64,000 nucleotides of DNA, from positions 1 through 64,000 of the forward strand of contig NZ_JABBAL010000016.1 in assembly GCF_018607995.1 (NCBI RefSeq), given 5' to 3'. Numbering within the stretch: position 1 is the first letter of the stretch; each line of letters begins with the position of its first letter. Source of the DNA: Planktotalea sp. (GTDB taxonomy: Bacteria > Pseudomonadota > Alphaproteobacteria > Rhodobacterales > Rhodobacteraceae). This document shows positions 9,590 to 18,582 of this stretch, piece after piece. The position numbers and the translations under genes were made by a program. Below the pieces are notes generated by a model. That model saw only the letters and a list, made by a program, of their open reading frames with translations. It did no database searches and was not told where the DNA came from.

Positions 9590-10108
9590 CTAAGCGGCAG
9601 CAACAACTCGGGACATCAAAACGTCAGTGATCTGACGTGCGGCGGCGTCTTCATCGCCCCCTTGAACAGCACCAATCTCGCGGGTTAAACGCTCAAGCGC
9701 GGCTTCATAAAGCTGACGCTCTGAATAGCTTTGCTCGCGCTGATCATCGGTACGGTGCAAATCTCGTACAACTTCTGCAATCGCAATCAAATCGCCAGAA
9801 TTAATCTTTTGCTCATATTCCTGCGCGCGACGCGACCACATGGCGCGTTTCACTTTCGCTTTGCCTTTGAGCGTTTTCATTGCGTGGGCGACTTCATCGC
9901 CCGTGCTGAGCGAGCGCATACCAATGTCGATGGCTTTATGCGTCGGTACGCGCAGGGTCATTTTATCTTTTTCGAATGCGATCACGTAAAGTTCTAACTT
10001 AACGTCTGCGACATCTTGCTCTTCGACGGAGACCACTTTGCCCACGCCATGCGCGGGGTACACAACAAATTCGTTAATGCGAAAATCGAGGTTCTTTGAT
10101 TTGCTCAT
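9590..10108 (-). CDS. carD: CarD/CdnL family RNA polymerase-binding regulator
   Basis: This is a 172-residue CarD-type protein. The N-terminal Tudor-like module (residues 8-70, with VVYPAHGVGKVVSVEE) binds the RNA polymerase beta lobe. The helical C-terminal half contacts DNA upstream of the -10 element and stabilises open complexes at many promoters. The ATG at 10108 is supported by conserved sequence that starts immediately (NLDFRINEFVVYP). It lies downstream of fdxA on the same strand with a 295-base gap, so it probably has its own promoter. In alphaproteobacteria it is expected to affect rRNA and housekeeping promoters; no direct evidence of targets is visible here. Confidence 0.93.
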   Translation of the reverse strand: MSKSKNLDFRINEFVVYPAHGVGKVVSVEEQDVADVKLELYVIAFEKDKMTLRVPTHKAIDIGMRSLSTGDEVAHAMKTLKGKAKVKRAMWSRRAQEYEQKINSGDLIAIAEVVRDLHRTDDQREQSYSERQLYEAALERLTREIGAVQGGDEDAAARQITDVLMSRVVAAA

Positions 10109-10403
10109 TATGGGCTTTCCTCAGCTCATTTAGGATCATCAGACACGTCAAAAGCGCACGCACAGGCATCAGCCAGCTCAGCACGCTTTGTATAGGTTTT
10201 ACTATCTCGCGGGAGGGCAGAAACAGATCAGTGTCAGGTAATTATTTATCATTTGATGAAGTCCTTATCATAAAAATGCTCCCCTCACCAGTAGTGCGTG
10301 CAAGATACGTTAACATCCAGTACACCCCGCATTCGCAGGCCCAAAGCGTAAAAAAGGTGCTACGCACGCACCTTTTCAAAATCGCATAGGTGATTCGGTG
10401 TAT

Positions 10404-10742
10404 CTAGCCACCCTCACCAGGTTTCTCAGAAAAGTATTTCTCAAGCTTTCCTTCTTCACCGTCACGCTCTTCCGCGTCAGGAAGCTGGTCTTTCTTGGTG
10501 ATAATGACAGGCCACATCTCGGAATACTTGCGGTTAAATTCAACCCATTTTTCCATGTCCGGTTCTGTGTCAGGACGGATCGCATCGGCAGGACACTCGG
10601 GTTCGCATACGCCACAATCGATGCACTCATCTGGGTGAATCACCAGCATATTTTCACCCTCGTAGAAGCAGTCCACAGGGCAGACTTCGACGCAGTCTGT
10701 GTATTTGCAGGCGATGCAGCTGTCGTTAACAATGTAGGTCAT
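10404..10742 (-). CDS. fdxA: Seven-iron ferredoxin (FdxA type)
   Basis: This is a small soluble electron carrier of 112 residues. Cysteines at 9, 17 and 21 with C50 fit a [3Fe-4S] site, and C40, C43, C46 with C25 fit a [4Fe-4S] site, as in Azotobacter ferredoxin I. An extra cysteine is at 12. The C-terminal extension ([17 protein letters not shown]) is typical of the FdxA subfamily in alphaproteobacteria. The ATG at 10742 is chosen because homology begins there; a longer frame to 10943 would run into the S4 gene. It follows the S4 gene with about 50 bases between and is probably co-transcribed with it. Confidence 0.93.
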   Translation of the reverse strand: MTYIVNDSCIACKYTDCVEVCPVDCFYEGENMLVIHPDECIDCGVCEPECPADAIRPDTEPDMEKWVEFNRKYSEMWPVIITKKDQLPDAEERDGEEGKLEKYFSEKPGEGG

Positions 10743-10791
10743 GAATCGTGCCTCAATCGAAGTTGCGGACTTGCTAATCCAAGCGGGTGGA

Positions 10792-11166
10792 TCATTCAAG
10801 CTCTCCGCGTTTGATTTGCGCGCCAAGCTTTCGGTCCGCCTTGCTTGGGCGACCACCGCGTTCTGCATAAGATTTGCCAATATCGCGCGGTTGCGGCGGG
10901 CTAAGATCGGTATATAGAGCTTGCGCCTCGGGCGCAGGACCACGCCGCATCCCGATGGCGTCCACTTGAATAACGCGAATGTGATTGCCTTGGGGGAATG
11001 TCAGAACATCGCCAACTTTGATTGTGGCGGAGGTTTTGATCACCTTGTCGCTGTTCACCCGTAGGTGCGAACCTGTGATGAGTTTGGCCGACAGGCTACG
11101 GGTCTTAAAGAACCGCGCCTGCCAGAGCCATTTGTCAGCGCGCAGCTTTTCAACTGTTTCGCTCAC
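10792..11166 (-). CDS. S4-domain RNA-binding protein (Hsp15-like)
   Basis: This 124-residue protein has an S4 RNA-binding domain at residues 8-65 ([20 protein letters not shown], then RVN and KVGDVLTF). A basic C-terminal tail follows. The layout is that of Hsp15/HslR, which recycles stalled 50S subunits carrying peptidyl-tRNA. Its start overlaps the end of the helicase gene by four bases (11163-11166), so it is translationally coupled to it. The pairing with an RNA helicase supports a role in RNA or ribosome handling. The exact substrate is inferred. Confidence 0.88.
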   Translation of the reverse strand: MSETVEKLRADKWLWQARFFKTRSLSAKLITGSHLRVNSDKVIKTSATIKVGDVLTFPQGNHIRVIQVDAIGMRRGPAPEAQALYTDLSPPQPRDIGKSYAERGGRPSKADRKLGAQIKRGELE

Positions 11167-13871
11167 TTTTTAAAGGCCAATCCCACCAAAGCCGCTGCAA
11201 ACGGGTTATCGGGATCGATCTTTTTCTCGGACTTGGGCGGGCGTGCAGAGAAGTTTTGCGCTTTGTTGCCACCTTGAGGTTTCCCGCGAGGTTTGCCTTT
11301 GCCCTTGGGAGCGCCGCCTTGCTTGCGAGGACGACTGTCCGCGTGCTTTTGCTGACGCGCACGGCCCCATGTAAACGTGTAGAACACCTCCATCTCGGGC
11401 GGTGTGTCTTCTTTTGGGGCGTCTTCAGCCTCAGCCTCAGCGGGGGCGTCTTCGACCTTAGCTGTCTCATCCACAGCCACAACAGGCGTCACTTTAACTT
11501 TCTCGCGCTCGCCTTTTTCCGCTTTATATCCGAGACCTTGCATAAGATCCGCGAATTGCTCCAAAGTCATACCTGTGATAGAAAGCATATCTGCATTGCC
11601 TTCGAACCCACCACGACTGTCCTCGGTGCGTAGCATGTCTGCAAGGCGTTCCAGCATATCAATACGGATCGCACGGGCCCCAGCAGCGCGGTAGCCAGAC
11701 ATCAAATGGTAGCCCGCTGGTGCGTGTTCATCAGACGGAACCGTCACCAAACCGGGGGGCGGCGATTCTGGGAATTCTTGATGACCCGCGGCCAAAGACC
11801 ACAGCACAAGACGCAAACGCGTCGGCGCAGGCTTCAAAAGCAAAGACATAAAAATGGTGAACTGACCAAAGCGAATGCCATGTTTGCGCAGCGCGCCGCG
11901 TGCATCTTGATCAAGCGCTTTAACATCCTCGGCTACGTCGGAACGCGCGACGAGCCCCAAAGCTTCCACCAAACGGAAGCCAAAGCCACGCGCCATGCCG
12001 GAAAGCTCTTCATCGCGTTGCAGGTTCAGCAAAGGCTCCATATGCAGCGCGATCTTGCGGTCAATGAAATGCTGCAAACGACGCGTGACTTTTTCAATCA
12101 CATCTGCGCCTGCTTCATCATCAACAAACGCTTGGACCTGAGGTTTCAAAGCCTCGGGGCCCGCGGCCAGTTTACCGACCGCATATTCGCCCCACATGAG
12201 GCCACCCTGCTCGGTAAAATCAATCTCTGTATCGGGTGCGTTGTAAAAACGGTCCGCGCGCAAATGGAAATGTGGGGTTAACGCAGCCACGGAGGCCGCG
12301 CGCAATGTCTTTTCTTCGGCACCGCTCGCGGACTTATCCTGCGAAAAACGGAACCCTTCCAAACGACCCACGAATTCACCTTCGACGGTCACTTCACCTT
12401 TATCGTTTACTTCGGCCAAAAGGGCCTCCTTTTGTTTGAGCCGGCGCAAAAGCACGGATGTGCGCCGGTCCACAAATCTTTGGGTCAAACGCTCGTGCAG
12501 CGCATCTGACAAGCGGTCTTCTACAGCGCGCGTCTGCGAACGCCAATGGTTTTCGTCATTTGTCCAGCCAGAGCGTTGAGCCACGTAAGTCCAAGTGCGA
12601 ATAAACGCGAGTCGTTTGGAGAGCGTATCGATGTCACCCTCTATGCGGTCAATGCGTTTGATTTGCCTTGCAAGCCAGTCATCGGGGATGCGGCCAAGCT
12701 CATGAAGATAGTTGAAAATGCCCTCAAGCAGGTTGGCATGTTCGGAATTGCTGATGCCGCGAAAGTCAGGCACGCGGCACACATCCCAAAGGAGTTGCAC
12801 CGATTTGGCATCGCTCGCACGCGCCATGACTTCGGTCTCGCCTGCTAGGGTTTTGAGCACCCGAAGATCATCGGCTTCGCGCGATTTCACCAAACGGTCA
12901 TCATGGCTTGGCTGTTCCAGCGAGGCGATCAGTGCATCAAGACGGCCCATCTGTAACTTGGGATTGCGCCATTGCAGTTTGCCAACAGGTTGAAAGCGAT
13001 GTTCGGTAATGGCGCGCACCAACTCATCATGGAGCGGTGGCGCTTCGCCAGTCACACCAAAAGTGCCCGGCTTCATCCCACGTCCAGCCCGCCCTGCTAT
13101 CTGCGCAAGCTCGTTTGCCATCAGCGGGCGCATACGTTGGCCGTCAAATTTGCTCAGTGAAGAAAACGCCACGTGATCAATATCAAGGTTAAGCCCCATG
13201 CCAATCGCATCGGTCGCTACGAGAAAATCCACATCGCCGTTTTGATACATTTCCACCTGCGCATTACGCGTGCGCGGCGACAAAGCGCCCATAACAACAG
13301 CCGCTCCTCCCTTTTGACGGCGGATCAATTCAGCAATGGCGTAGACGTTTTCCACAGAAAAACCCACAATTGCGCTACGCGGACGCATGCGGGAAATTTT
13401 TTTTGGGCCAGAATACGTCAGCTCGCTCATGCGTTCCCGCGCTACGAATTGAGCATCAGGAATAAGCGACTGGATCGGGTCACGCATCGTGTCCGCGCCC
13501 ATGAACAAAGTCTCATGCAGGCCACGCGCACTAAGCAAACGTTCCGTAAATACATGCCCTCGCTCTGGATCGGCGCAGAGTTGAATTTCATCGACAGCCA
13601 GAAAATCGGCCCCCATGCCTTGCGGCATTGCCTCGACAGTGCAGACCCAATACTGCGTGCGCGGCGGCACTATACGCTCTTCACCTGTTACCAACGCCAC
13701 AACAGACGGCCCGCGCAAAGCGACGATGCGGTCGTAGACTTCGCGGGCCAAAAGACGCAAAGGCAGGCCAATAACACCTGTGCGATGCGCCAACATACGC
13801 TCGATCGCGTAGGTAGTTTTGCCCGTATTGGTCGGCCCTAGAACCGCGATGATGCGTGATTGCGCGGCCAT
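11163..13871 (-). CDS. SUV3-type ATP-dependent RNA helicase
   Basis: This is a 902-residue superfamily-2 helicase. Walker A is GPTNTGKTT at residues 12-20, the DEIQ Walker B motif lies near residue 93, and motif VI QIAGRAGRG comes at about 260-270. This arrangement and the GPTNTGKT spelling match the SUV3 family, whose mitochondrial member works with an RNA-degrading enzyme. The middle region (about 300-700) is helical. The C terminus is strongly basic and Gly/Lys/Pro-rich (KGKGKPRGKPQGG), probably an RNA-binding tail, and ends with a conserved DNPFAAALVGL motif. The start at 13871 (MAAQSRIIAVLGPTN) is fixed by the Walker motif close to it. The gene overlaps the downstream S4 gene by four bases. 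Confidence 0.88.
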   Translation of the reverse strand: MAAQSRIIAVLGPTNTGKTTYAIERMLAHRTGVIGLPLRLLAREVYDRIVALRGPSVVALVTGEERIVPPRTQYWVCTVEAMPQGMGADFLAVDEIQLCADPERGHVFTERLLSARGLHETLFMGADTMRDPIQSLIPDAQFVARERMSELTYSGPKKISRMRPRSAIVGFSVENVYAIAELIRRQKGGAAVVMGALSPRTRNAQVEMYQNGDVDFLVATDAIGMGLNLDIDHVAFSSLSKFDGQRMRPLMANELAQIAGRAGRGMKPGTFGVTGEAPPLHDELVRAITEHRFQPVGKLQWRNPKLQMGRLDALIASLEQPSHDDRLVKSREADDLRVLKTLAGETEVMARASDAKSVQLLWDVCRVPDFRGISNSEHANLLEGIFNYLHELGRIPDDWLARQIKRIDRIEGDIDTLSKRLAFIRTWTYVAQRSGWTNDENHWRSQTRAVEDRLSDALHERLTQRFVDRRTSVLLRRLKQKEALLAEVNDKGEVTVEGEFVGRLEGFRFSQDKSASGAEEKTLRAASVAALTPHFHLRADRFYNAPDTEIDFTEQGGLMWGEYAVGKLAAGPEALKPQVQAFVDDEAGADVIEKVTRRLQHFIDRKIALHMEPLLNLQRDEELSGMARGFGFRLVEALGLVARSDVAEDVKALDQDARGALRKHGIRFGQFTIFMSLLLKPAPTRLRLVLWSLAAGHQEFPESPPPGLVTVPSDEHAPAGYHLMSGYRAAGARAIRIDMLERLADMLRTEDSRGGFEGNADMLSITGMTLEQFADLMQGLGYKAEKGEREKVKVTPVVAVDETAKVEDAPAEAEAEDAPKEDTPPEMEVFYTFTWGRARQQKHADSRPRKQGGAPKGKGKPRGKPQGGNKAQNFSARPPKSEKKIDPDNPFAAALVGLAFKK

Positions 13872-13895
13872 ATCTGCCCCAAACTCGATATTAAT

Positions 13896-14519
13896 TTAGA
13901 GGGCTGGACCTTTGACTTCAGTCTCCAACCGCTCCATCGCTTCGAGTACGGTCGTGTGATGCGGATGTATAGTCAGAACTTGCTCATAGACCTCATACGC
14001 GCGCTTTGGATCGCCCAATTGCTCGAAAATCGCGCCTAAACCTTGGATCGCATCAAAGTGCTGGGGGTTAAGCGTCAAAGCTCGTTCAAGATCTTCAAGC
14101 GAGGGACCATAAAGTTCCTGCTGATACAGCGCGCTCGCACGCATATGCCAGCCTTCCGCAAAATCAGGGGCATGATCTATGAGGGCAGTCAAATGCTCGA
14201 CCGCTACCTTAGGCTTTTTCGCGCCCAGCGCATCGCGCCCGCGTTTCAACAGTAAGTCGGCCGAAGCAGAACCAGAACGCGCCCAATCGCGTTTGATTTG
14301 CTTGGCGATTTTTGCGGCCTCCCCCGCATTCGCGTCGCGTAACTGCCCCAAGAGAACTTGCGCGTTAACGTCTGTCGCACTCTTGTGAGGCACGTCTTGC
14401 GCAATAGCGGGTAAGCTACAGGGTGACGTAAACAGCACCAGCGTCACACCGATCGTGCCGCTAAGTTTACGTAAATATGCCGCAAGGTAAGGTTTGCGCG
14501 TGGGGAATCGCAGTCTCAT
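13896..14519 (-). CDS. TPR-repeat periplasmic protein
   Basis: With the start at 14519 (MRLRFPTRKPYL) the product has 207 residues. A basic N terminus and hydrophobic stretch (about 20-40, ending PAIAQ) look like a signal peptide. Residues 70-200 hold about four tetratricopeptide units, for example LLKRGRDALGAKKPKVAVEH and GWHMRASALYQQELYGPSLE. It is a likely protein-interaction scaffold in the periplasm. Longer frames up to 14768 add cysteine-rich sequence that reads as an antisense shadow of the SCP2 gene. The gene lies 24 bases upstream of the helicase on the same strand. No specific partner can be named. Confidence 0.8.
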   Translation of the reverse strand: MRLRFPTRKPYLAAYLRKLSGTIGVTLVLFTSPCSLPAIAQDVPHKSATDVNAQVLLGQLRDANAGEAAKIAKQIKRDWARSGSASADLLLKRGRDALGAKKPKVAVEHLTALIDHAPDFAEGWHMRASALYQQELYGPSLEDLERALTLNPQHFDAIQGLGAIFEQLGDPKRAYEVYEQVLTIHPHHTTVLEAMERLETEVKGPAL

Positions 14520-14585
14520 ACAAAAGAGTGTAGCGCATGATAGGCAAGATGCCAGATGCAATGAGATAACGAAGCGGAGAGCGAC

Positions 14586-14876
14586 ATGAGCAATATTATT
14601 AATGCAGCCGTTACGGCCCTGAATGAAAAGCTGGCAGGCGCAGATTTCGATGGCAGTGCAAAATTCGAGATTGAAGGTGAAGGCGCTGTTCGGATTGATG
14701 AAACTGGTGCTTCGGCGTCCGATGCAGACGCGGATGTGACGCTGACAGCAAATGCGGAAACGTTCCAAGCGATCCTAGAAGGCGAGCAAAACGCGACTGC
14801 CGCGTTCATGACCGGCAAGCTATCCGTCGATGGTGACATGGGCATGGCGATGAAACTTGGCGCAGTGCTGAGCTAG
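14586..14876 (+). CDS. SCP2 sterol-carrier domain protein
   Basis: This 96-residue protein is a single SCP2-like lipid-binding domain: an N-terminal helix (IINAAVTALNEKL), beta strands (SAKFEIEGEGAVRID, DADVTLTANAETF) and the C-terminal helical segment GEQNATAAFMTGKLSVDGDM, which is the family hallmark. Such proteins bind lipids or acyl chains. A hydrolase gene begins 11 bases downstream, so the two probably form one unit. It is divergent from the TPR gene with a 66-base gap. The ligand is unknown. Confidence 0.9.
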   Translation: MSNIINAAVTALNEKLAGADFDGSAKFEIEGEGAVRIDETGASASDADADVTLTANAETFQAILEGEQNATAAFMTGKLSVDGDMGMAMKLGAVLS

Positions 14877-14887
14877 GATAAACAGAC

Positions 14888-15820
14888 ATGACTGACGCAC
14901 CCTATCACGCCAAAATTTGCAATGGTCCGGCAAGCGGCTACGCGCTTTGGCGCGAAGCATCGGACGGGGTGCGTCTGCGCATTGGGCTGTGGCCCTTGGA
15001 TGGGGCCACGGATACTGTGCTGATTTACACTGGGCGCACTGAATACATTGAGAAATACGCTCATGTTGCGGCGGACTTGCACGCCGCTGGTTACGCGGTT
15101 GCGACGGTAGACTGGCGTGGCCAAGGGCTGTCAGATCAATTGATTGATGAGCCACTGCGCGGTCACGTCGGCACGTTCCAAGACTATCAAAAAGATGCAC
15201 AAACCCTGATAGGTACCATGGCGCAACAAGGAATGCCTCCTGCGAAAGCCTTGTTAGGCCATTCGATGGGTGGGTGCATCGCCCTGCGTTCCATCATCGA
15301 CGGTCTCCCTGTAAAGGGCGCGCTTTTCTCGGCACCGATGTGGGGGATTCTCATGTCCCCCACACTGCGCCCTGCCGCATGGGTCTTATCGCGCGCAGCG
15401 GATTTATTTGGCGTTGGAAGCACACTAACCCCAGGCACCAACGCGCGCAGCTTTATCCTGAATCAGCCGTTTAAGAACAACACGCTGACCCGCGATCCCG
15501 AGATGTGGAAATTGATGGGCGATCAAATTCGTGCAGTCCCCGGGCTGGAACTTGGCGGCCCTAGCTTGCATTGGCTGCGAGAAGCACTGCTAGAATGTAA
15601 CGCGATCATGAACGCCCCTGTGCCCACGTTGCCGGCCCTAACGTTTCTTGGCGATAACGAACGCATTGTTGATGCCAGCGCCGTGCACACGAAAATGGCC
15701 TCATGGTCGAGCGGCAGGTTACGCATGGTCGAAAATGCGGAGCACGAAGTCTTCATGGACAACCCCACGATCCGCGCGACCTTGACCAAAGAGGCCGTCG
15801 CTTTTCTCGACGCCCTCTGA
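14888..15820 (+). CDS. Alpha/beta hydrolase, lysophospholipase-like
   Basis: This 310-residue serine hydrolase is of the monoglyceride lipase/lysophospholipase L2 type (PF12146). The nucleophile is S126 in GHSMGG. An upstream DWRGQGLSDQ motif and a C-terminal D and H (LGDNERIVDAS, then ENAEHEVFMD) complete the triad. No signal peptide is visible, so it is probably cytoplasmic. The SCP2 protein immediately upstream suggests a shared lipid substrate. The N-terminal ATG at 14888 has a GATAAACAG spacer with a weak ribosome site. Substrate is not determined. Confidence 0.88.
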   Translation: MTDAPYHAKICNGPASGYALWREASDGVRLRIGLWPLDGATDTVLIYTGRTEYIEKYAHVAADLHAAGYAVATVDWRGQGLSDQLIDEPLRGHVGTFQDYQKDAQTLIGTMAQQGMPPAKALLGHSMGGCIALRSIIDGLPVKGALFSAPMWGILMSPTLRPAAWVLSRAADLFGVGSTLTPGTNARSFILNQPFKNNTLTRDPEMWKLMGDQIRAVPGLELGGPSLHWLREALLECNAIMNAPVPTLPALTFLGDNERIVDASAVHTKMASWSSGRLRMVENAEHEVFMDNPTIRATLTKEAVAFLDAL

Positions 15821-15873
15821 ATAATAAATCCACTGCGGTAGCATCACGCGTTTTGCGCTCTATGTTCCTGGGC

Positions 15874-16902
15874 ATGGCTTCAGACCCGCTCATCACCTTC
15901 ACGGACCGCGGCATTTATTGCCCCCGCGCAGCTCTCTATGTCGATCCGTGGAAACCTGTGACGCGCGCGCTTATCACCCATGGACACGCAGATCACGCAC
16001 GAGCAGGCCACGCAAGGTACATGTGTACAACAAGTGCAGCCCCCGTGATGCGCCACAGGCTGGGTAGCATCACGCTCGACACAATTGACTACGGGCAAAC
16101 GGTGGCCGTGAATGGCGTCGAGATCTCGTTTCACCCTGCGGGCCATGTGATCGGATCTGCGCAGATCCGCCTAGCCTACAAGGGCGAAATCTGGGTCGTG
16201 TCTGGTGATTACAAAACCGAAGATGACGGCATCAGCGAAGCCTTTGAGCCAGTGCGCTGCACACATTTCATCTCTGAATGCACCTTCGGCCTGCCCATTT
16301 TCAAGTGGGAGCCTCAGACCGTGATCGCAGAGCAAATCAACACATGGTGGCACAAGAATGCGCAAGCCGGGGTGAGCAGCATCATCGGCGCGTACTCACT
16401 CGGTAAGGCCCAACGCATTTTGTCCATGTTAGATACGGATATCAGCCCGATCCTGACCCATGGGGCGATCGAAGCCAGCAATGAAATCTTACGCGCGCAG
16501 GGCGTGCAGTTGCCGCCTACCACGCTGGTGACACCTGACTTGGACAGAAAAGCTTATAAAGGCGCAATGATCTTGGCACCACCTGCGGCACTTGGTTCGA
16601 ACTGGGCGCGTGGGTTCGCAAAGCACTCTAGCGGTTTTGCCAGCGGGTGGATGCGGCTGCGCGGTGTGCGCCGTCGGCGCGCGTTAGATCAGGGATTTAT
16701 CATCTCCGATCATGTGGATTGGAATGGTTTGCTGGACGCAATATCCGCGACAAATGCCGAAAATATCTACGTCACGCACGGCTACACGGACATCTTTGCG
16801 CGCCACTTAAACAGTATCGGATACAACGCTGCAATCGTAGAAACCGCGTTTGAGGGCGATAGTGAAGAGCCAGACGCAGCTGTCGAGAGCGACGCGTCAT
16901 GA
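15874..16902 (+). CDS. Ligase-associated DNA exonuclease (metallo-beta-lactamase fold)
   Basis: This is a metallo-beta-lactamase/beta-CASP type nuclease of 342 residues. The metal site HGHADH is at residues 36-41, and later conserved motifs include HPAGHVIGSAQIR, VSGDYKTE and ISDHVDW. It is annotated in this lineage as ligase-associated DNA exonuclease or as an mRNA 3'-end-processing-like factor. The start is taken at 15874 (MASDPLITFTDRG) because homology begins there; ATG 15862 is also in frame. It overlaps the following ligase by four bases (ATGA), the standard arrangement for this repair pair. Confidence 0.9.
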   Translation: MASDPLITFTDRGIYCPRAALYVDPWKPVTRALITHGHADHARAGHARYMCTTSAAPVMRHRLGSITLDTIDYGQTVAVNGVEISFHPAGHVIGSAQIRLAYKGEIWVVSGDYKTEDDGISEAFEPVRCTHFISECTFGLPIFKWEPQTVIAEQINTWWHKNAQAGVSSIIGAYSLGKAQRILSMLDTDISPILTHGAIEASNEILRAQGVQLPPTTLVTPDLDRKAYKGAMILAPPAALGSNWARGFAKHSSGFASGWMRLRGVRRRRALDQGFIISDHVDWNGLLDAISATNAENIYVTHGYTDIFARHLNSIGYNAAIVETAFEGDSEEPDAAVESDAS

Positions 16903-18491
16903 GAGACTTTGCAACAGTTTTCCAAGCCTTGGACGAAACCACCAAAACCAGCCGCAAGGTCGACGCGATCGCTCAGTATTTTGAGACCGCAGATGATGCG
17001 GATCGCTTATGGACCATCGCACTGTTCTCTGGTCGTCGCCCCAAGCGCGCGGTCACCACGACACAACTGCGCACTTGGGCGGCGGAGACCGCAGGCATTG
17101 ATCTTTGGCTGTTTGAGGAATGCTACCCGATTGTCGGTGATCTTGCCGAGACGATTGGGCTTATCTTGCCAGTCAACTCACAGCACTCCAACAAGGGGTT
17201 GACCCATTGGATCGATGCATTGGCCAGCTTTAAGGACGCTGATGAAACAGCCAAGAAAGACTTCGTACTAAACGCGTGGGATACCCTTGGTGGCACTGAG
17301 CGATTTTTGTTTAACAAGCTGATAACAGGTGGATTTCGCGTTGGGGTTTCACAAAAACTTATGACCCGTGCCCTTGCACGCGCCACAGGCAAAGACGAGG
17401 CTGAGCTGGCACACCGTTTGATGGGCAATTGGACACCGCAGAGCACGGACTTCCATACATTGATCGAAGCGGATGATCCCGAAAGTGCGTTGTCTCGCCC
17501 CTATCCATTCTATCTAGCGCATGGTTTAGACGGCGCGCCCGACGATCTTGGCGCTGTTGAGGACTGGCACCCCGAATGGAAATGGGACGGTATTCGCGGG
17601 CAAGTCATACTGCGCGGTGGTACACATTTCGTGTGGTCGCGCGGCGAAGAACTGATGACGGACCGCTTCCCCGAATTCATGCGTTTGCTGGATTATCTGC
17701 CTTCGGGCACGGTTCTTGATGGTGAAATACTGGGTTGGAAAGACGCGCAACCCCTGCCGTTCGCAGATCTGCAAAAACGGATTGGTCGCAAGACGACGCC
17801 CGCTAAATTGCTGCGCGACACGCCTGTTATTCTATACGCTTACGACCTTCTGGAATGGGAGGGCGAAGATATCCGTAATCACCCATTCTTAGAGCGGCGC
17901 GCGCTTTTGGATACTACTCTGAGAGATGTGCCAAGCGACGCACCGATCAAGCTATCCCCGCAGATTAAAGCAAAGACGTGGGAAGACCTCGCGCAAACCC
18001 GCGCCGAAGCCCGTGCACATCATGCGGAAGGACTGATGTTAAAACGCAGTGACAGCCTTTACCTGGCAGGGCGCAAGAAAGGTGATTGGTGGAAATGGAA
18101 GCTTGATCCTCTGACCATAGATGCAGTGATGATCTACGCACAATCGGGCCATGGGCGGCGTGCGACCCTTTTCACGGACTACACTTTCGCCGTTTGGCAA
18201 GGCAACGATCTGATCCCGTTCACAAAGGCCTATTCAGGCCTGACCGATGCGGAGTTTCGCCAGATCACCGCATGGGTGCGCAAGAACACGCTGCAACGTT
18301 TTGGTCCCGTGCGACGGATTCCGCCCGAACATGTGTTCGAGATCGCTTTCGAAGGCATCCAACGCAGCACGCGTCATAAATCCGGTGTCGCCCTGCGCTT
18401 CCCACGCATGTTGCGGTGGCGACAAGATAAAGCGGCACAAGATGCCAACAGCCTTGATGATCTTAAAGAAATGTTACGTCTCTATGGCTAA
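16899..18491 (+). CDS. ATP-dependent DNA ligase (cisplatin-damage-response type)
   Basis: This 530-residue ATP-dependent DNA ligase has an N-terminal DNA-binding domain (1-200), then the nucleotidyltransferase domain with adenylated lysine K228 in EWKWDGIRGQ, motif III (VLDGEILGW), motif V (AEGLMLKRSD followed by KWKLDP) and an OB domain (380-510). It belongs to the group named after the cisplatin damage response. It joins nicked DNA in repair and is translated with the overlapping exonuclease. In many genomes the unit also has an Lhr-type helicase and a phosphoesterase; neither is adjacent here. The essential NAD-dependent LigA is expected elsewhere. Confidence 0.92.
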   Translation: MRDFATVFQALDETTKTSRKVDAIAQYFETADDADRLWTIALFSGRRPKRAVTTTQLRTWAAETAGIDLWLFEECYPIVGDLAETIGLILPVNSQHSNKGLTHWIDALASFKDADETAKKDFVLNAWDTLGGTERFLFNKLITGGFRVGVSQKLMTRALARATGKDEAELAHRLMGNWTPQSTDFHTLIEADDPESALSRPYPFYLAHGLDGAPDDLGAVEDWHPEWKWDGIRGQVILRGGTHFVWSRGEELMTDRFPEFMRLLDYLPSGTVLDGEILGWKDAQPLPFADLQKRIGRKTTPAKLLRDTPVILYAYDLLEWEGEDIRNHPFLERRALLDTTLRDVPSDAPIKLSPQIKAKTWEDLAQTRAEARAHHAEGLMLKRSDSLYLAGRKKGDWWKWKLDPLTIDAVMIYAQSGHGRRATLFTDYTFAVWQGNDLIPFTKAYSGLTDAEFRQITAWVRKNTLQRFGPVRRIPPEHVFEIAFEGIQRSTRHKSGVALRFPRMLRWRQDKAAQDANSLDDLKEMLRLYG

Positions 18492-18582
18492 GCCCTTCAC
18501 CAGAACGAGCATCTCGCGTTTTAGGGGTTTAACTCGCGGCGCGCATGCCTAGGTTATGGGCCAAAGATATATGAGGTTTTCG

